Part shown: positions 1 to 6,624 of the stretch, one piece after another
How positions within the stretch are numbered: the stretch's first letter is position 1
Layout of the letters: every line of letters begins with the position of its first letter
Assembly: GCA_029051445.1 (NCBI GenBank)
Contig: JAIDKP010000471.1
Span: forward strand, 1 to 10,208
Length of the DNA: 10,208 bases
DNA from: Muribaculaceae bacterium
Lineage (GTDB): Bacteria; Bacteroidota; Bacteroidia; Bacteroidales; Muribaculaceae
Direction: 5' to 3'
Made by a program: the position numbers and the translations under genes
Notes under the pieces: model-generated
Told to the model about the DNA's origin: nothing
Databases searched by the model: none
What the model saw: only the letters and a program-made list of their open reading frames with translations

Positions 1-339
1 GCCGACGAGATTGTAGCCATGATGAAAAACTTTAGAGCCAATCCTCCGAAGTCTCTTGGCGGTGGCCGTGTTGTTGTCGTCAAGGATTATGCTGATCTTA
101 ACAAGACCGATATGACTACCGGCAAGATCGAGAAGATGGATATGCCTGTCACTTCAAATGTGCTTCAGTATTTTACAGAGGATGGCACAAAGATCTCGAT
201 ACGTCCGTCGGGAACAGAGCCTAAGATCAAGTTCTATATCGAAGTGCGCGGGCACATGGGGTCGCCGGCCGACTATGAGAAAGCAATAAAAGAGGCTGAC
301 GCCAAGATAGACGAGGTGAAGAAGGATCTCGGAATCTGA
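1..339 (+). CDS. Phosphoglucomutase/phosphomannomutase, C-terminal part (5' end outside window)
   Basis: This is the last 112 codons of an alpha-D-phosphohexomutase, which interconverts hexose 1- and 6-phosphates in the cytosol for glycolysis and sugar-nucleotide synthesis. The reading frame is open from base 1 with no start, so the gene begins upstream. The diagnostic feature is the domain IV phosphate-binding loop, SIRPSGTEPKIKFYIEV, at bases 196-246, where the RPSGTEPK core grips the substrate phosphate. A charged helix follows (ADYEKAIKEADAKIDEVKK), as usual at the end of this family. Only this domain is visible, so glucose versus mannose (or glucosamine) specificity cannot be decided. 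The TGA stop at 337-339 is followed 23 bases later by a strong intrinsic terminator, so this gene probably closes its transcription unit. No defect is seen in the visible part. Confidence 0.92.
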   Translation, partial: ADEIVAMMKNFRANPPKSLGGGRVVVVKDYADLNKTDMTTGKIEKMDMPVTSNVLQYFTEDGTKISIRPSGTEPKIKFYIEVRGHMGSPADYEKAIKEADAKIDEVKKDLGI

Positions 340-362
340 GGATAAAATCAGGAGTAAGGATC

Positions 363-411
363 GGATGAGCGAATGGATGTGAGATTCCTGACGCTCATCC
401 TGTCTTTTTTT
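363..411 (+). terminator. Rho-independent terminator after the phosphohexomutase gene
   Basis: A perfect 9-bp stem pairs GGATGAGCG (363-371) with CGCTCATCC (392-400). The 20-base loop can form a small inner GGA/TCC stem (375-377 with 386-388). The T-run TTTTTTT at 405-411 follows four bases after the stem. The arrangement terminates plus-strand transcription arriving from the mutase gene. It lies just before gluQ, so gluQ needs its own promoter or readthrough. Confidence 0.85.
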
Positions 412-428
412 ATAACCAGCAATGCAAA

Positions 429-1382
429 ATGTCGGAAATCAATAGAATGCCGGTTGTCGGTCGTTTTGCCCCATCGCCGTCGGGACGCATGCATCTTGGT
501 AATGTGTTTACGGCCGTATTGTCCTGGCTGTCGGTAAAAAGTCGTGGAGGGGTATGGGTTCTCAGGATCGAGGATCTGGATCCGATGCGATCGAAGCGTG
601 TTTTTTCAGAGATGATCGAGGAGGATCTTTTGTGGCTTGGTCTTGAGTGGGACGAGGGAGGCCTTGATGACCGTGGTCTTCATGGCCCATACAGTCAGAG
701 CGGCAGAGGCGGTCTATATGAAGCAGCACTGCATAAGCTGGATTCTCTGGGTATTACGTATCCCTGTTACTGCACCCGTGGTGAGCTGATGGCGACCAAT
801 GCTCCACATCAGAGCGATGGACGCAGGGTGTATGGAGGAAGTTGCCGTCCGCCATATCTCGGCGGAACTATGACACCGACAATGGACAGGGCTGTCAGGG
901 CCACACGCCTTTTTGTGCCTGACGAAACGATTATTTTTGAGGACGGCATATTTGGCGCGACACATGTCGACCTCGGCAGTGAGGTCGGGGATTTTGTGTT
1001 GCGCAGGGGAGACGGTGCGTGGGCATATCAGCTTGCGGTTGTGGTCGATGATGCGGAAATGGGAGTGACTGAGGTTATGCGCGGTTTTGATCTGCTTCAG
1101 TCTTCGGCCCAGCAGATTTATCTTTACCGTCTTCTGGGCTATGATGTCCCGGAGTTTGTGCATCTTCCTCTCATATGCAACCGTGATGGGCAGAGGCTTT
1201 CCAAGCGTGACGGATCACTGAACATGGAGGCATTGCGACGATATTATAAGGCAGAGGATTTGCTTGGCCGTATAGGGTATATGGCAGGTTTGCTGGATAA
1301 ACCTGAAAGAGTCTCTCTTAATCAGCTGAAGGAGATATATGATGTCGCCAGGCTTCCTCGCACGGAACGCATATGTGTATGA
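429..1382 (+). CDS. gluQ: Glutamyl-queuosine tRNA(Asp) synthetase (GluQ-RS)
   Basis: This is a class I synthetase-like enzyme that activates glutamate with ATP and attaches it to queuosine at position 34 of tRNA(Asp). At 317 aa it has the length of the GluQ/YadB family (about 300 aa). It contains only the catalytic half of glutamyl-tRNA synthetase and lacks the anticodon-binding domain. Visible signatures are GRFAPSPSG (11-19), the HIGH-type MHLG (21-24), RIEDLDP (46-52), QLAVVVDD (201-208) and the KMSKS-type RLSKR (256-260). C113, C115, Y135 and C139 reproduce the C-x-C...Y-x3-C zinc site of E. coli YadB. The start at 429 has no Shine-Dalgarno sequence; the in-frame ATG at 447 would begin closer to the usual N-terminus and is possible. 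An out-of-frame ATG at 422 opens only a very short frame. The gene converges on the lipoprotein gene, with 12 bases between stops. A full GltX is unlikely because of the length. Confidence 0.92.
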   Translation: MSEINRMPVVGRFAPSPSGRMHLGNVFTAVLSWLSVKSRGGVWVLRIEDLDPMRSKRVFSEMIEEDLLWLGLEWDEGGLDDRGLHGPYSQSGRGGLYEAALHKLDSLGITYPCYCTRGELMATNAPHQSDGRRVYGGSCRPPYLGGTMTPTMDRAVRATRLFVPDETIIFEDGIFGATHVDLGSEVGDFVLRRGDGAWAYQLAVVVDDAEMGVTEVMRGFDLLQSSAQQIYLYRLLGYDVPEFVHLPLICNRDGQRLSKRDGSLNMEALRRYYKAEDLLGRIGYMAGLLDKPERVSLNQLKEIYDVARLPRTERICV

Positions 1383-1394
1383 GCCCCCGTATTG

Positions 1395-2258
1395 CTAAAA
1401 GATCTGAGCAGTGCCGTCGTCAAGGGCTTCGGTGGTAAGGAGCTGACGTAGAGTCTTGTCGTAGTCAAGTGCGTTTTCGCGTTTGACTGCTTCTATTACA
1501 AACGGCTGTGCGTAGCTCGACGGCATAGGGCTTCCCGGTTTAATGACATCGGTTATGTGTAGCAGATAAACGTATCCGTCGAAGTGGTGCTCGAGGTTTT
1601 TGTTGTCAATCGGGAATGTTCCCGGACTTTTGTCGAACCCGTCATATGGAATGCGGTCTTCAATATGCAGCCAGTTCATCCATGTATCTCTGAAGTATTC
1701 GTAGTTGACGGCTGAACTTACAGACTTGTCAAGACGATCGATATCGTCAGGACGATCGCTTTGATATAGTTTTATTACCTCATTGAGTTCAGGCGCGTCT
1801 TCGGGAATCTTAATGTAGATACCTTTGACTATCGGGTGGTCAAGTATGAAAGCATCGGCATTGAGGCTGATGTATTCTTCAATCTGGTCTTCGGTGAGAA
1901 CCGGGTCGGTGACGTTTTCTTCGGCTTTTCGTTTCCGGTATTCCCACATGAGTAATTCACGTCGATAGTTCTCGACAAGACGGTTGATTTCTTCTGTGTC
2001 AGGAATATTACGCTCGGCTACAATCATTGTGGCTTCATTTTCCACCCAATTGTTTATGAACGCGTTTGCTGCTTTAATGCTGTCGGATTCCGAGACTCCG
2101 GCCGGTATGTTGCGGCGCACTTCGCTTTTTGAGAGCCAACGGTCGCCTACACGTGCAGCCGGATCGTTTATCGGTTGAGTTTTGTCGGAACAGGCCTGAA
2201 GCAGGATTATCGTGATTAACGGAATAAGAAGCCTACGGTATGTCTTGTAATTTGCCAT
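1395..2258 (-). CDS. SurA/PpiC-like lipoprotein without a recognisable rotamase domain
   Basis: This 287-aa protein is probably an envelope lipoprotein of the SurA-like chaperone or peptidyl-prolyl isomerase group. The N-terminus has a basic start (KTYRR), a hydrophobic stretch (10-20) and the lipobox LLQAC with the lipidated cysteine at position 23. The segment after it, RVGDRWLSKSEV (36-47) and FINNWVENEATMIVAERNI (67-85), resembles the helical SurA N-terminal region of Bacteroidetes PpiC proteins. Around 121-150 (LTEDQIEEYI...FILDHPIVKGIYI) it resembles the approach to a parvulin domain, but the usual parvulin core is not seen afterwards, so catalysis is doubtful. It is the last gene of a probable four-gene minus-strand operon, 39 bases after the FecCD permease. 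The SD after the lipid cysteine could be part of a surface-export signal, which is speculation. The family call comes from pattern resemblance only. Confidence 0.72.
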   Translation of the reverse strand: MANYKTYRRLLIPLITIILLQACSDKTQPINDPAARVGDRWLSKSEVRRNIPAGVSESDSIKAANAFINNWVENEATMIVAERNIPDTEEINRLVENYRRELLMWEYRKRKAEENVTDPVLTEDQIEEYISLNADAFILDHPIVKGIYIKIPEDAPELNEVIKLYQSDRPDDIDRLDKSVSSAVNYEYFRDTWMNWLHIEDRIPYDGFDKSPGTFPIDNKNLEHHFDGYVYLLHITDVIKPGSPMPSSYAQPFVIEAVKRENALDYDKTLRQLLTTEALDDGTAQIF

Positions 2259-2297
2259 GTGTTTATCGGTAAGGAAATGTGGCTTTGCTGCATGGTA

Positions 2298-3344
2298 TTA
2301 TCGCCGATGTAGTATTACATATAGAATGACGGGTACTCCGAAGAGTGGTGTGACTGCGTTAAGCGGTAACAGTGATGCTGATTTTATCCATGGAATGAAT
2401 CCGGAGGAAGGCAACACTGACAGGAGATTGCATGATGCCCCGATGATTGCCCCGATGATGATGGTTGCGGGTAAAAGTATGCGGTGTGTGTCAGTCTTCA
2501 TTACCATGCGGGCGATATGTGGCACGGCGAGCCCTATAAATGCGACCGGTCCGCAGAATGCGGTGGCTGTTGCCGAGAGTATGCCTGTGGCAAAAAGTAG
2601 CATGTTGCGTGTGTTGCGTATGTTTATCCCGAGGTTGCGGGCGTAGTCGTTGCCGAGCAGAAGAAGGTCTAGAGGTTTTGCCAGCGCGATAGCGAATGCC
2701 AGTCCTGTCATTGTGAGTATGATAAATACCGGCATACGTTCGAAAGGCAGTGCTGTAAAGCTTCCCATGCCCCAGATTACGTAGTTCTGTACTCCGTCGG
2801 AAGTGGCGGAGAAGTTTAGTATCATGATAAAGGAGGATGCGAGATATCCGACGAGGATTCCGGCGATAAGGAGCATCAGGTCGTTTCGCAGCCATGCTGA
2901 CAGCGCAAGCAGTATTGCCATGATCATGAAACTTCCGGCCATTGCTCCTGCTATGATGGCGAATTCGGTGCCGAATTCTATTGTTCCGGCGATCATGGAT
3001 CCGCCTCCGATTAGCATTACAACTGCAACACCGAGGCTTGCCCCGGAGTTTATCCCAAGTATTGAAGGTCCGGCAAGCGGATTTCTGAATGCTGTCTGCA
3101 GGAGAAGACCGCTGACAGCGAGTCCTGAACCGCCAAAAATTGCAGTAATTGCGGCTGGCAGACGGCTTTCAAGAACGATAAAACGCGTAGCATCGGATAC
3201 AGACGTGGAGGCGTTGCCTGTCAGAATATCAGTGACATGGCAGATCGGGATTCTGACTGCTCCTATATACAGGTTGCCGACGAAGACAAGAATAAGGATG
3301 ATGCATAGCACGATCCATCGTAGTGATCTTGAGGATGTCTTCAT
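2298..3344 (-). CDS. FecCD/BtuC-family ABC transporter permease
   Basis: This is the inner-membrane permease of a type II ABC importer, a family that moves iron-siderophores, haem or vitamin B12 from a periplasmic binding protein into the cell. At 348 aa it is full length for FecCD permeases and strongly hydrophobic, with roughly eight to ten membrane segments starting at residues 9-30. Family signatures are LESRLPAAITAIFGG (58-72), LLQTAFRNPLAGPSILG (81-97) followed by INSGASLG, the cytoplasmic coupling loop CGPVAFIGLAVPHIARM (264-280), and a C-terminus LNAVTPLFGVPVIL (328-341). The substrate cannot be told from the sequence. The gene starts 12 bases after DUF4831 and is probably cotranscribed. 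No ATPase, binding protein or TonB-dependent receptor is adjacent, so its partners must be encoded elsewhere. No frameshift or truncation is seen. Confidence 0.93.
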   Translation of the reverse strand: MKTSSRSLRWIVLCIILILVFVGNLYIGAVRIPICHVTDILTGNASTSVSDATRFIVLESRLPAAITAIFGGSGLAVSGLLLQTAFRNPLAGPSILGINSGASLGVAVVMLIGGGSMIAGTIEFGTEFAIIAGAMAGSFMIMAILLALSAWLRNDLMLLIAGILVGYLASSFIMILNFSATSDGVQNYVIWGMGSFTALPFERMPVFIILTMTGLAFAIALAKPLDLLLLGNDYARNLGINIRNTRNMLLFATGILSATATAFCGPVAFIGLAVPHIARMVMKTDTHRILLPATIIIGAIIGASCNLLSVLPSSGFIPWIKSASLLPLNAVTPLFGVPVILYVILHRR

Positions 3345-3356
3345 CTGCCGAACCGG

Positions 3357-4448
3357 TTATTTTTTTGTCCCGATCTCTATAGCTGCTCCGGTTGCGGGAT
3401 CGATGATGAGGTATGCCGGTGCACGTTTGTCGGTGAATGAATTGGGTGCCAATCCGTAGTCTATGCCGGCCTGGGCGATGTCAATCGATTTTTCGGCAAA
3501 ATTCTGACCATCGTAGCTGACAGCTATTTTTGCTGTCCCGGGTATGCAGTAGGCAAATCCGTTTTTAGGGAAGGGTAGGGGTGTGCCTTTGTCGTTCAAT
3601 GGCATTTCCCCGCGCGAAACAACTTTATAGGAGATGGTGATCGGTGCTCCCGACAGGTTGTCGGCGCTTACTATGCCGTCGACACTTGAAAGACGCGCAA
3701 TGACTTTTCCGTTTATGTCGTTGTCGGTTGCCGACGGTGTGAATGATATCGTTGTGACTTCTGTCGATGTCTGTTCGGTTCCGAGAAACATTGCCGTAAG
3801 TGCGGCTTCCTGTGCATTGAGGTTGTCCAGTACCAGCTGCATGGCCTGTCCGTCGGGCGGCATCTGGTCAGCCTGTCCGGTGAGAAGATCAGAGCGGCTC
3901 TGGCGCAGGGCATACAACTGCTCTGACGCTATCTGTGCGCGCTTCAGTGTTGACTGGCTTCGGAGCATGTCCTCGGTCATGACCTGACGTGCTGCATCGG
4001 TCTGTAGCGGCGAGGGTGCTGCTTCCTGTGCAACCGGGAGTGCTTCAGTCTTTGGTGTGTATGTCTCTTCAGTGTTTACTGCAAGAGGCACATCGTTGGA
4101 TGACAGAATGATGAACGGTGTTGATCCGGAACTGAATTTCACGGCGTAGCGACGGCTGGGGTCTGGTGTGCCGTGTGTCGTCAGTGTGACGCTTTTGAGG
4201 GTGTATTCCACCGACGGTTCGGCTACAGGATCGTCGACGTTGAGAATGCGTTTTGCGTAGTCGTAGAACTCTCCCGGTGTGCGTACGGTTTTTACTGTCT
4301 CCAGTGTTATGTCGACAGTTGTGAGTGGCAGAGAGTAGACAATGGCGAAATCATTTGCTTTTGTCGCCGACAGTTTCTGTGTTGTCTCAGCGGAGGCTCC
4401 GAGTGCTATTGCCGCTATTATTGCTGTTGATATAAATTTATGCTTCAT
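3357..4448 (-). CDS. DUF4831 family exported protein
   Basis: This 363-aa protein belongs, by its conserved blocks, to DUF4831, an uncharacterised family found mainly in Bacteroidetes. A Sec signal peptide is clear: MKHKF, a hydrophobic core (6-17), then a probable signal peptidase I site after ASA at residue 20. There is no lipobox and no later membrane segment, so a periplasmic or outer-membrane-associated location is inferred. Recognisable blocks are VYSLPLTTVDITLE near 38-51, TPGEFYDYAKRIL just after, and the central stretch DLLTGQADQMPPDG followed by LDNLNAQEAALTAMFLG. The C-terminal half looks beta-rich and ends with a charged tail. Its ATG lies inside the end of nnr (11-bp overlap, 4438-4448), suggesting translational coupling, and the FecCD permease follows after 12 bases. 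No function is known to me, and the neighbours do not reveal one. Confidence 0.85.
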   Translation of the reverse strand: MKHKFISTAIIAAIALGASAETTQKLSATKANDFAIVYSLPLTTVDITLETVKTVRTPGEFYDYAKRILNVDDPVAEPSVEYTLKSVTLTTHGTPDPSRRYAVKFSSGSTPFIILSSNDVPLAVNTEETYTPKTEALPVAQEAAPSPLQTDAARQVMTEDMLRSQSTLKRAQIASEQLYALRQSRSDLLTGQADQMPPDGQAMQLVLDNLNAQEAALTAMFLGTEQTSTEVTTISFTPSATDNDINGKVIARLSSVDGIVSADNLSGAPITISYKVVSRGEMPLNDKGTPLPFPKNGFAYCIPGTAKIAVSYDGQNFAEKSIDIAQAGIDYGLAPNSFTDKRAPAYLIIDPATGAAIEIGTKK

Positions 4449-5964
4449 TGCTCATTATCTCTTTTATGGCTTTGCCTGTTGCGTTGGCGATATCGGTGGC
4501 TGTGACTCCATATGATCCTTCGGTGCGTTCTGCGATCTCACCGGCGAGTCCGTGTATATATACTCCTGTCAGAGACGCTATTTCCGGGGGGTAGCCCTGT
4601 GCAATCAATGCGGCGAGTATGCCTGTGAGAACGTCGCCGCTTCCGGCTGTGGCCATTGCCGGTGTGCCGGATGAATTGAAGTATATTTTTCCATCGGGCC
4701 GCACTACGGCTGTGTAGCGTCCTTTCAGGATGATCAGTACGTTGTAGTAGCTTGCCATTTCAATGGCTTTTGACAGTCGGGCCTCGCTGTTTGGCTGCGG
4801 ACCGAACAACCGGTCGAATTCTCCTGCGTGAGGTGTGAGGATGGAGAGGATCGGTATTGTCTGAAGCATTGCCGGTTTAAGCGCTATACAATTGAGCGCG
4901 TCGGCATCGAGGATTACAGGCGACGACGTTGACGCGAGGAAATCTTCGAGAGCCGATATTGTGGCATCGTCGGTACCGATACCGGGCCCCACGGCTATCG
5001 AATCGTAGTGGTGCAGTGGCTTGATCTTGTTGATTATCGCGTCGTTCTGAACATATTGGAACAGAGCTTCCGGCACGGTTGACTGAAGGATGTTGAACCC
5101 GCAGAGGGGTGAGCTTACAGTCAGTTTGCCTACTCCGGCTTTAAGTGCTCCCCGCGCAGCCATGACGGCAGCTCCCATCATGCCGTAGCGTCCGGCATAA
5201 ATAATTGCAGAACCATAGTCTTTTTTTGATGAGGACTGTGGGCGCGGTCTCAATGTGCGGGCAACATCGCTTTTTTCCACAAGATAGTAGCGTACCGGTA
5301 CTTTTGATATTGCCTGCCGTGACAGACCGATGTCAACGGTGATCCATTCACCACAGAGGTCGGATACTGACGGCAGAAAGAATGCCAGGTGCGGGAATTG
5401 TATGGCGATTGTCAGAGTCGCGTGTATAATGTGTCTTGATATGGCATGCGGATTCCAGTCGATCGACATTCCGGAAGGTATGTCGATTGCGATGACAGTC
5501 GCCCGGCTGTCGTTGATGGTTTCTGCAAGTGTGCAGAAGCCTCCTTCGAGCGGGCGGTTTTGCCCTCGTCCGAAAAGACCGTCTATTACAATGTGCCTTG
5601 GTGTGAGGCTTGGCATCTTGAATGTCTTGACGACCTCGGTAAGCCGTTCGGCCGGGAACCCGGCCGCCAGCAGGCGATGCTGCATTGTCCGGCATTCGTC
5701 GCAAAGCCTGTTTCCGTGTATGTTGAATAGGGTCACATCGGCATTGTATCCGTTTTCCCATAAGATGCGGGCCGCGCATAGCGCATCGGCTCCGTTTTTT
5801 CCGGGGCCGGCAAAGAATACAAATTGTCTTTCCTTGCCATATCGCTGCATTATAATGCGTGCGATAGCGTCGCCGGCGCGCTCTATTAGGTCGATCGCGC
5901 TGACTCCTTCCTGTATTGTGGCGGCCTCGATGGCCTTGATCTCCTGTTGTGTAAAAATCTTCAT
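4438..5964 (-). CDS. nnr: Bifunctional NAD(P)H-hydrate epimerase / ADP-dependent NAD(P)H-hydrate dehydratase
   Basis: This cytosolic metabolite-repair enzyme turns damaged NADH or NADPH hydrates back into the cofactors. The N-terminal YjeF_N domain epimerises R and S forms, and the C-terminal ribokinase-like domain dehydrates the S form using ADP. From the ATG at 5964 the protein is 508 aa, normal for the fused type. Epimerase features are GPGKNGADAL (53-62), DGLFGRGQNRPLEG (128-141) and AIDIPSGMS (159-167). Dehydratase features are GMMGAAVMAARGALKAGVG (261-279), ILDADALN (351-358), LTPHAGEF (376-383), LKGRYTAV (413-420) and ATAGSGDVLTG (438-448) with the catalytic-type aspartate D444. The frame is open up to an ATG at 6063, but that 33-residue extension is hydrophobic and unlike the family. 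It also spans the putative promoter, so 5964 is preferred. The gene leads the minus-strand operon and overlaps DUF4831 by 11 bp. Confidence 0.93.
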   Translation of the reverse strand: MKIFTQQEIKAIEAATIQEGVSAIDLIERAGDAIARIIMQRYGKERQFVFFAGPGKNGADALCAARILWENGYNADVTLFNIHGNRLCDECRTMQHRLLAAGFPAERLTEVVKTFKMPSLTPRHIVIDGLFGRGQNRPLEGGFCTLAETINDSRATVIAIDIPSGMSIDWNPHAISRHIIHATLTIAIQFPHLAFFLPSVSDLCGEWITVDIGLSRQAISKVPVRYYLVEKSDVARTLRPRPQSSSKKDYGSAIIYAGRYGMMGAAVMAARGALKAGVGKLTVSSPLCGFNILQSTVPEALFQYVQNDAIINKIKPLHHYDSIAVGPGIGTDDATISALEDFLASTSSPVILDADALNCIALKPAMLQTIPILSILTPHAGEFDRLFGPQPNSEARLSKAIEMASYYNVLIILKGRYTAVVRPDGKIYFNSSGTPAMATAGSGDVLTGILAALIAQGYPPEIASLTGVYIHGLAGEIAERTEGSYGVTATDIANATGKAIKEIMSNEA

Positions 5965-5975
5965 AATGAATACAA

Positions 5976-6008
5976 CAAAGATAGATAACCAGCGGGTAAA
6001 AAACCAAA
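5976..6008 (-). promoter_or_regulatory. Bacteroidetes-type promoter for nnr operon (putative)
   Basis: Read on the minus strand, TATCTTTG (5983-5976) matches the -7 consensus TAnnTTTG of the Bacteroides primary sigma factor. A TTTG (6008-6005) sits upstream with a 21-base spacer, at the long end of the usual range. Only 11 bases separate the -7 box from the ATG at 5964, so the predicted mRNA leader would be only a few bases long. This supports 5964 as the start. It is a motif match only. Confidence 0.5.
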
Positions 6009-6142
6009 AATAGAGGGCGTAATTATTCATTGATTGCACCGGGGCTTGTTTCTGTGGTATCAACAGATGTATAGTGAAGCTGTGGAGTGTGAAAAAAAAA
6101 GGTCTGTGTTGATAATATTTTTATCCATGTCGTTAATAAAGT

Positions 6143-6173
6143 TTTGCAAAAAGGTTGTAAAGGTGTATCTTTG
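6143..6173 (+). promoter_or_regulatory. Bacteroidetes-type promoter for the nuo operon (putative)
   Basis: TTTG at 6143-6146 and TATCTTTG at 6166-6173 are separated by 19 bases, which fits the Bacteroides -33/-7 promoter consensus very well. Transcription would start near 6180, giving a leader of about 60 bases before nuoA. The -7 box is identical to that of the divergent nnr promoter. No operator or riboswitch structure is evident in the leader. The stretch from 5965 to 6243 holds the two divergent promoters and no convincing gene. Confidence 0.7.
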
Positions 6174-6243
6174 CAGGCGAGTTATGTGCAGAAGTATACA
6201 TACGCTGCCATGACAAACACGTGATAAAAGCTGAAAATTCAAT

Positions 6244-6624
6244 ATGATATCTTTAGCAATCTTCGGAATCCAGAATAATGCGATGCTCGCGGTCGTGGGC
6301 CTGCTGACTGGAGTGGGGCTCGTGGCGCTTGCCATGTGGCTTGCGGGGCTTATTTCGCCTCGCTCGTTCAATGCACAGAAGGGAGAAGCCTATGAGTGCG
6401 GTATCCCTACCCGTGGCGAAAGTATGAGCCGCTTCTCGGTCGGTTATTATCTGTTTGCGATCTTGTTTCTGATGTTTGACGTGGAGACGGTGTTTCTGTT
6501 TCCGTGGGCAGTCAGGGTGCGTGAGCTCGGGGTTGACGGGCTGTTGAGCATCGGAGTGTTTTTTGGAGTGCTTGTACTTGGACTCATCTATGCCTGGCGT
6601 AAAGGAGCGCTCGAATGGAAATGA
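6244..6624 (+). CDS. nuoA: NADH-quinone oxidoreductase (complex I) subunit A
   Basis: This small inner-membrane subunit of complex I lies near the quinone-binding site, where the peripheral and membrane arms meet. At 126 aa it is typical for the family. It has three predicted membrane helices, at about 14-37, 66-89 and 97-117. The loop after helix 1 carries the hallmark YECGIP (50-55) and helix 2 the conserved acidic motif FDVE (78-81). The C-terminus YAWRKGALEW (116-125) is also family-like. The ATG at 6244 follows an A-rich stretch without a Shine-Dalgarno sequence, normal for this phylum. It is the first gene of the nuo operon, about 70 bases after a good promoter match. Its last 10 bases overlap nuoB. 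Confidence 0.96.
   Translation: MISLAIFGIQNNAMLAVVGLLTGVGLVALAMWLAGLISPRSFNAQKGEAYECGIPTRGESMSRFSVGYYLFAILFLMFDVETVFLFPWAVRVRELGVDGLLSIGVFFGVLVLGLIYAWRKGALEWK

Noticed and set aside
340..428. Possible promoter for gluQ
   Set aside because: No TAnnTTTG box with a correctly spaced TTTG could be found. The T-rich stretch belongs to the terminator.
1383..1420. Possible bidirectional terminator between gluQ and the lipoprotein gene
   Set aside because: Only a 3-bp pairing and an AGATCT palindrome are present, with no stable stem followed by a T-run on either strand.
2425..2465. Apparent direct repeat around GCCCCGATGAT
   Set aside because: It reflects the repeated Ile/Gly/Ala codons of a membrane helix in the permease (IIIGAIIGAS) and has no wider repeat structure.
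2803..3459. Open frame of 218 codons on the plus strand opposite the FecCD permease
   Set aside because: The translation shows no domain and the opposite strand encodes a complete, motif-rich permease, so this is a shadow frame.
6060..6371. Possible small minus-strand gene (103 codons) in the nnr/nuoA intergenic region
   Set aside because: It starts inside nuoA, crosses the likely nuo promoter and has a composition unlike a protein. There is no family resemblance.
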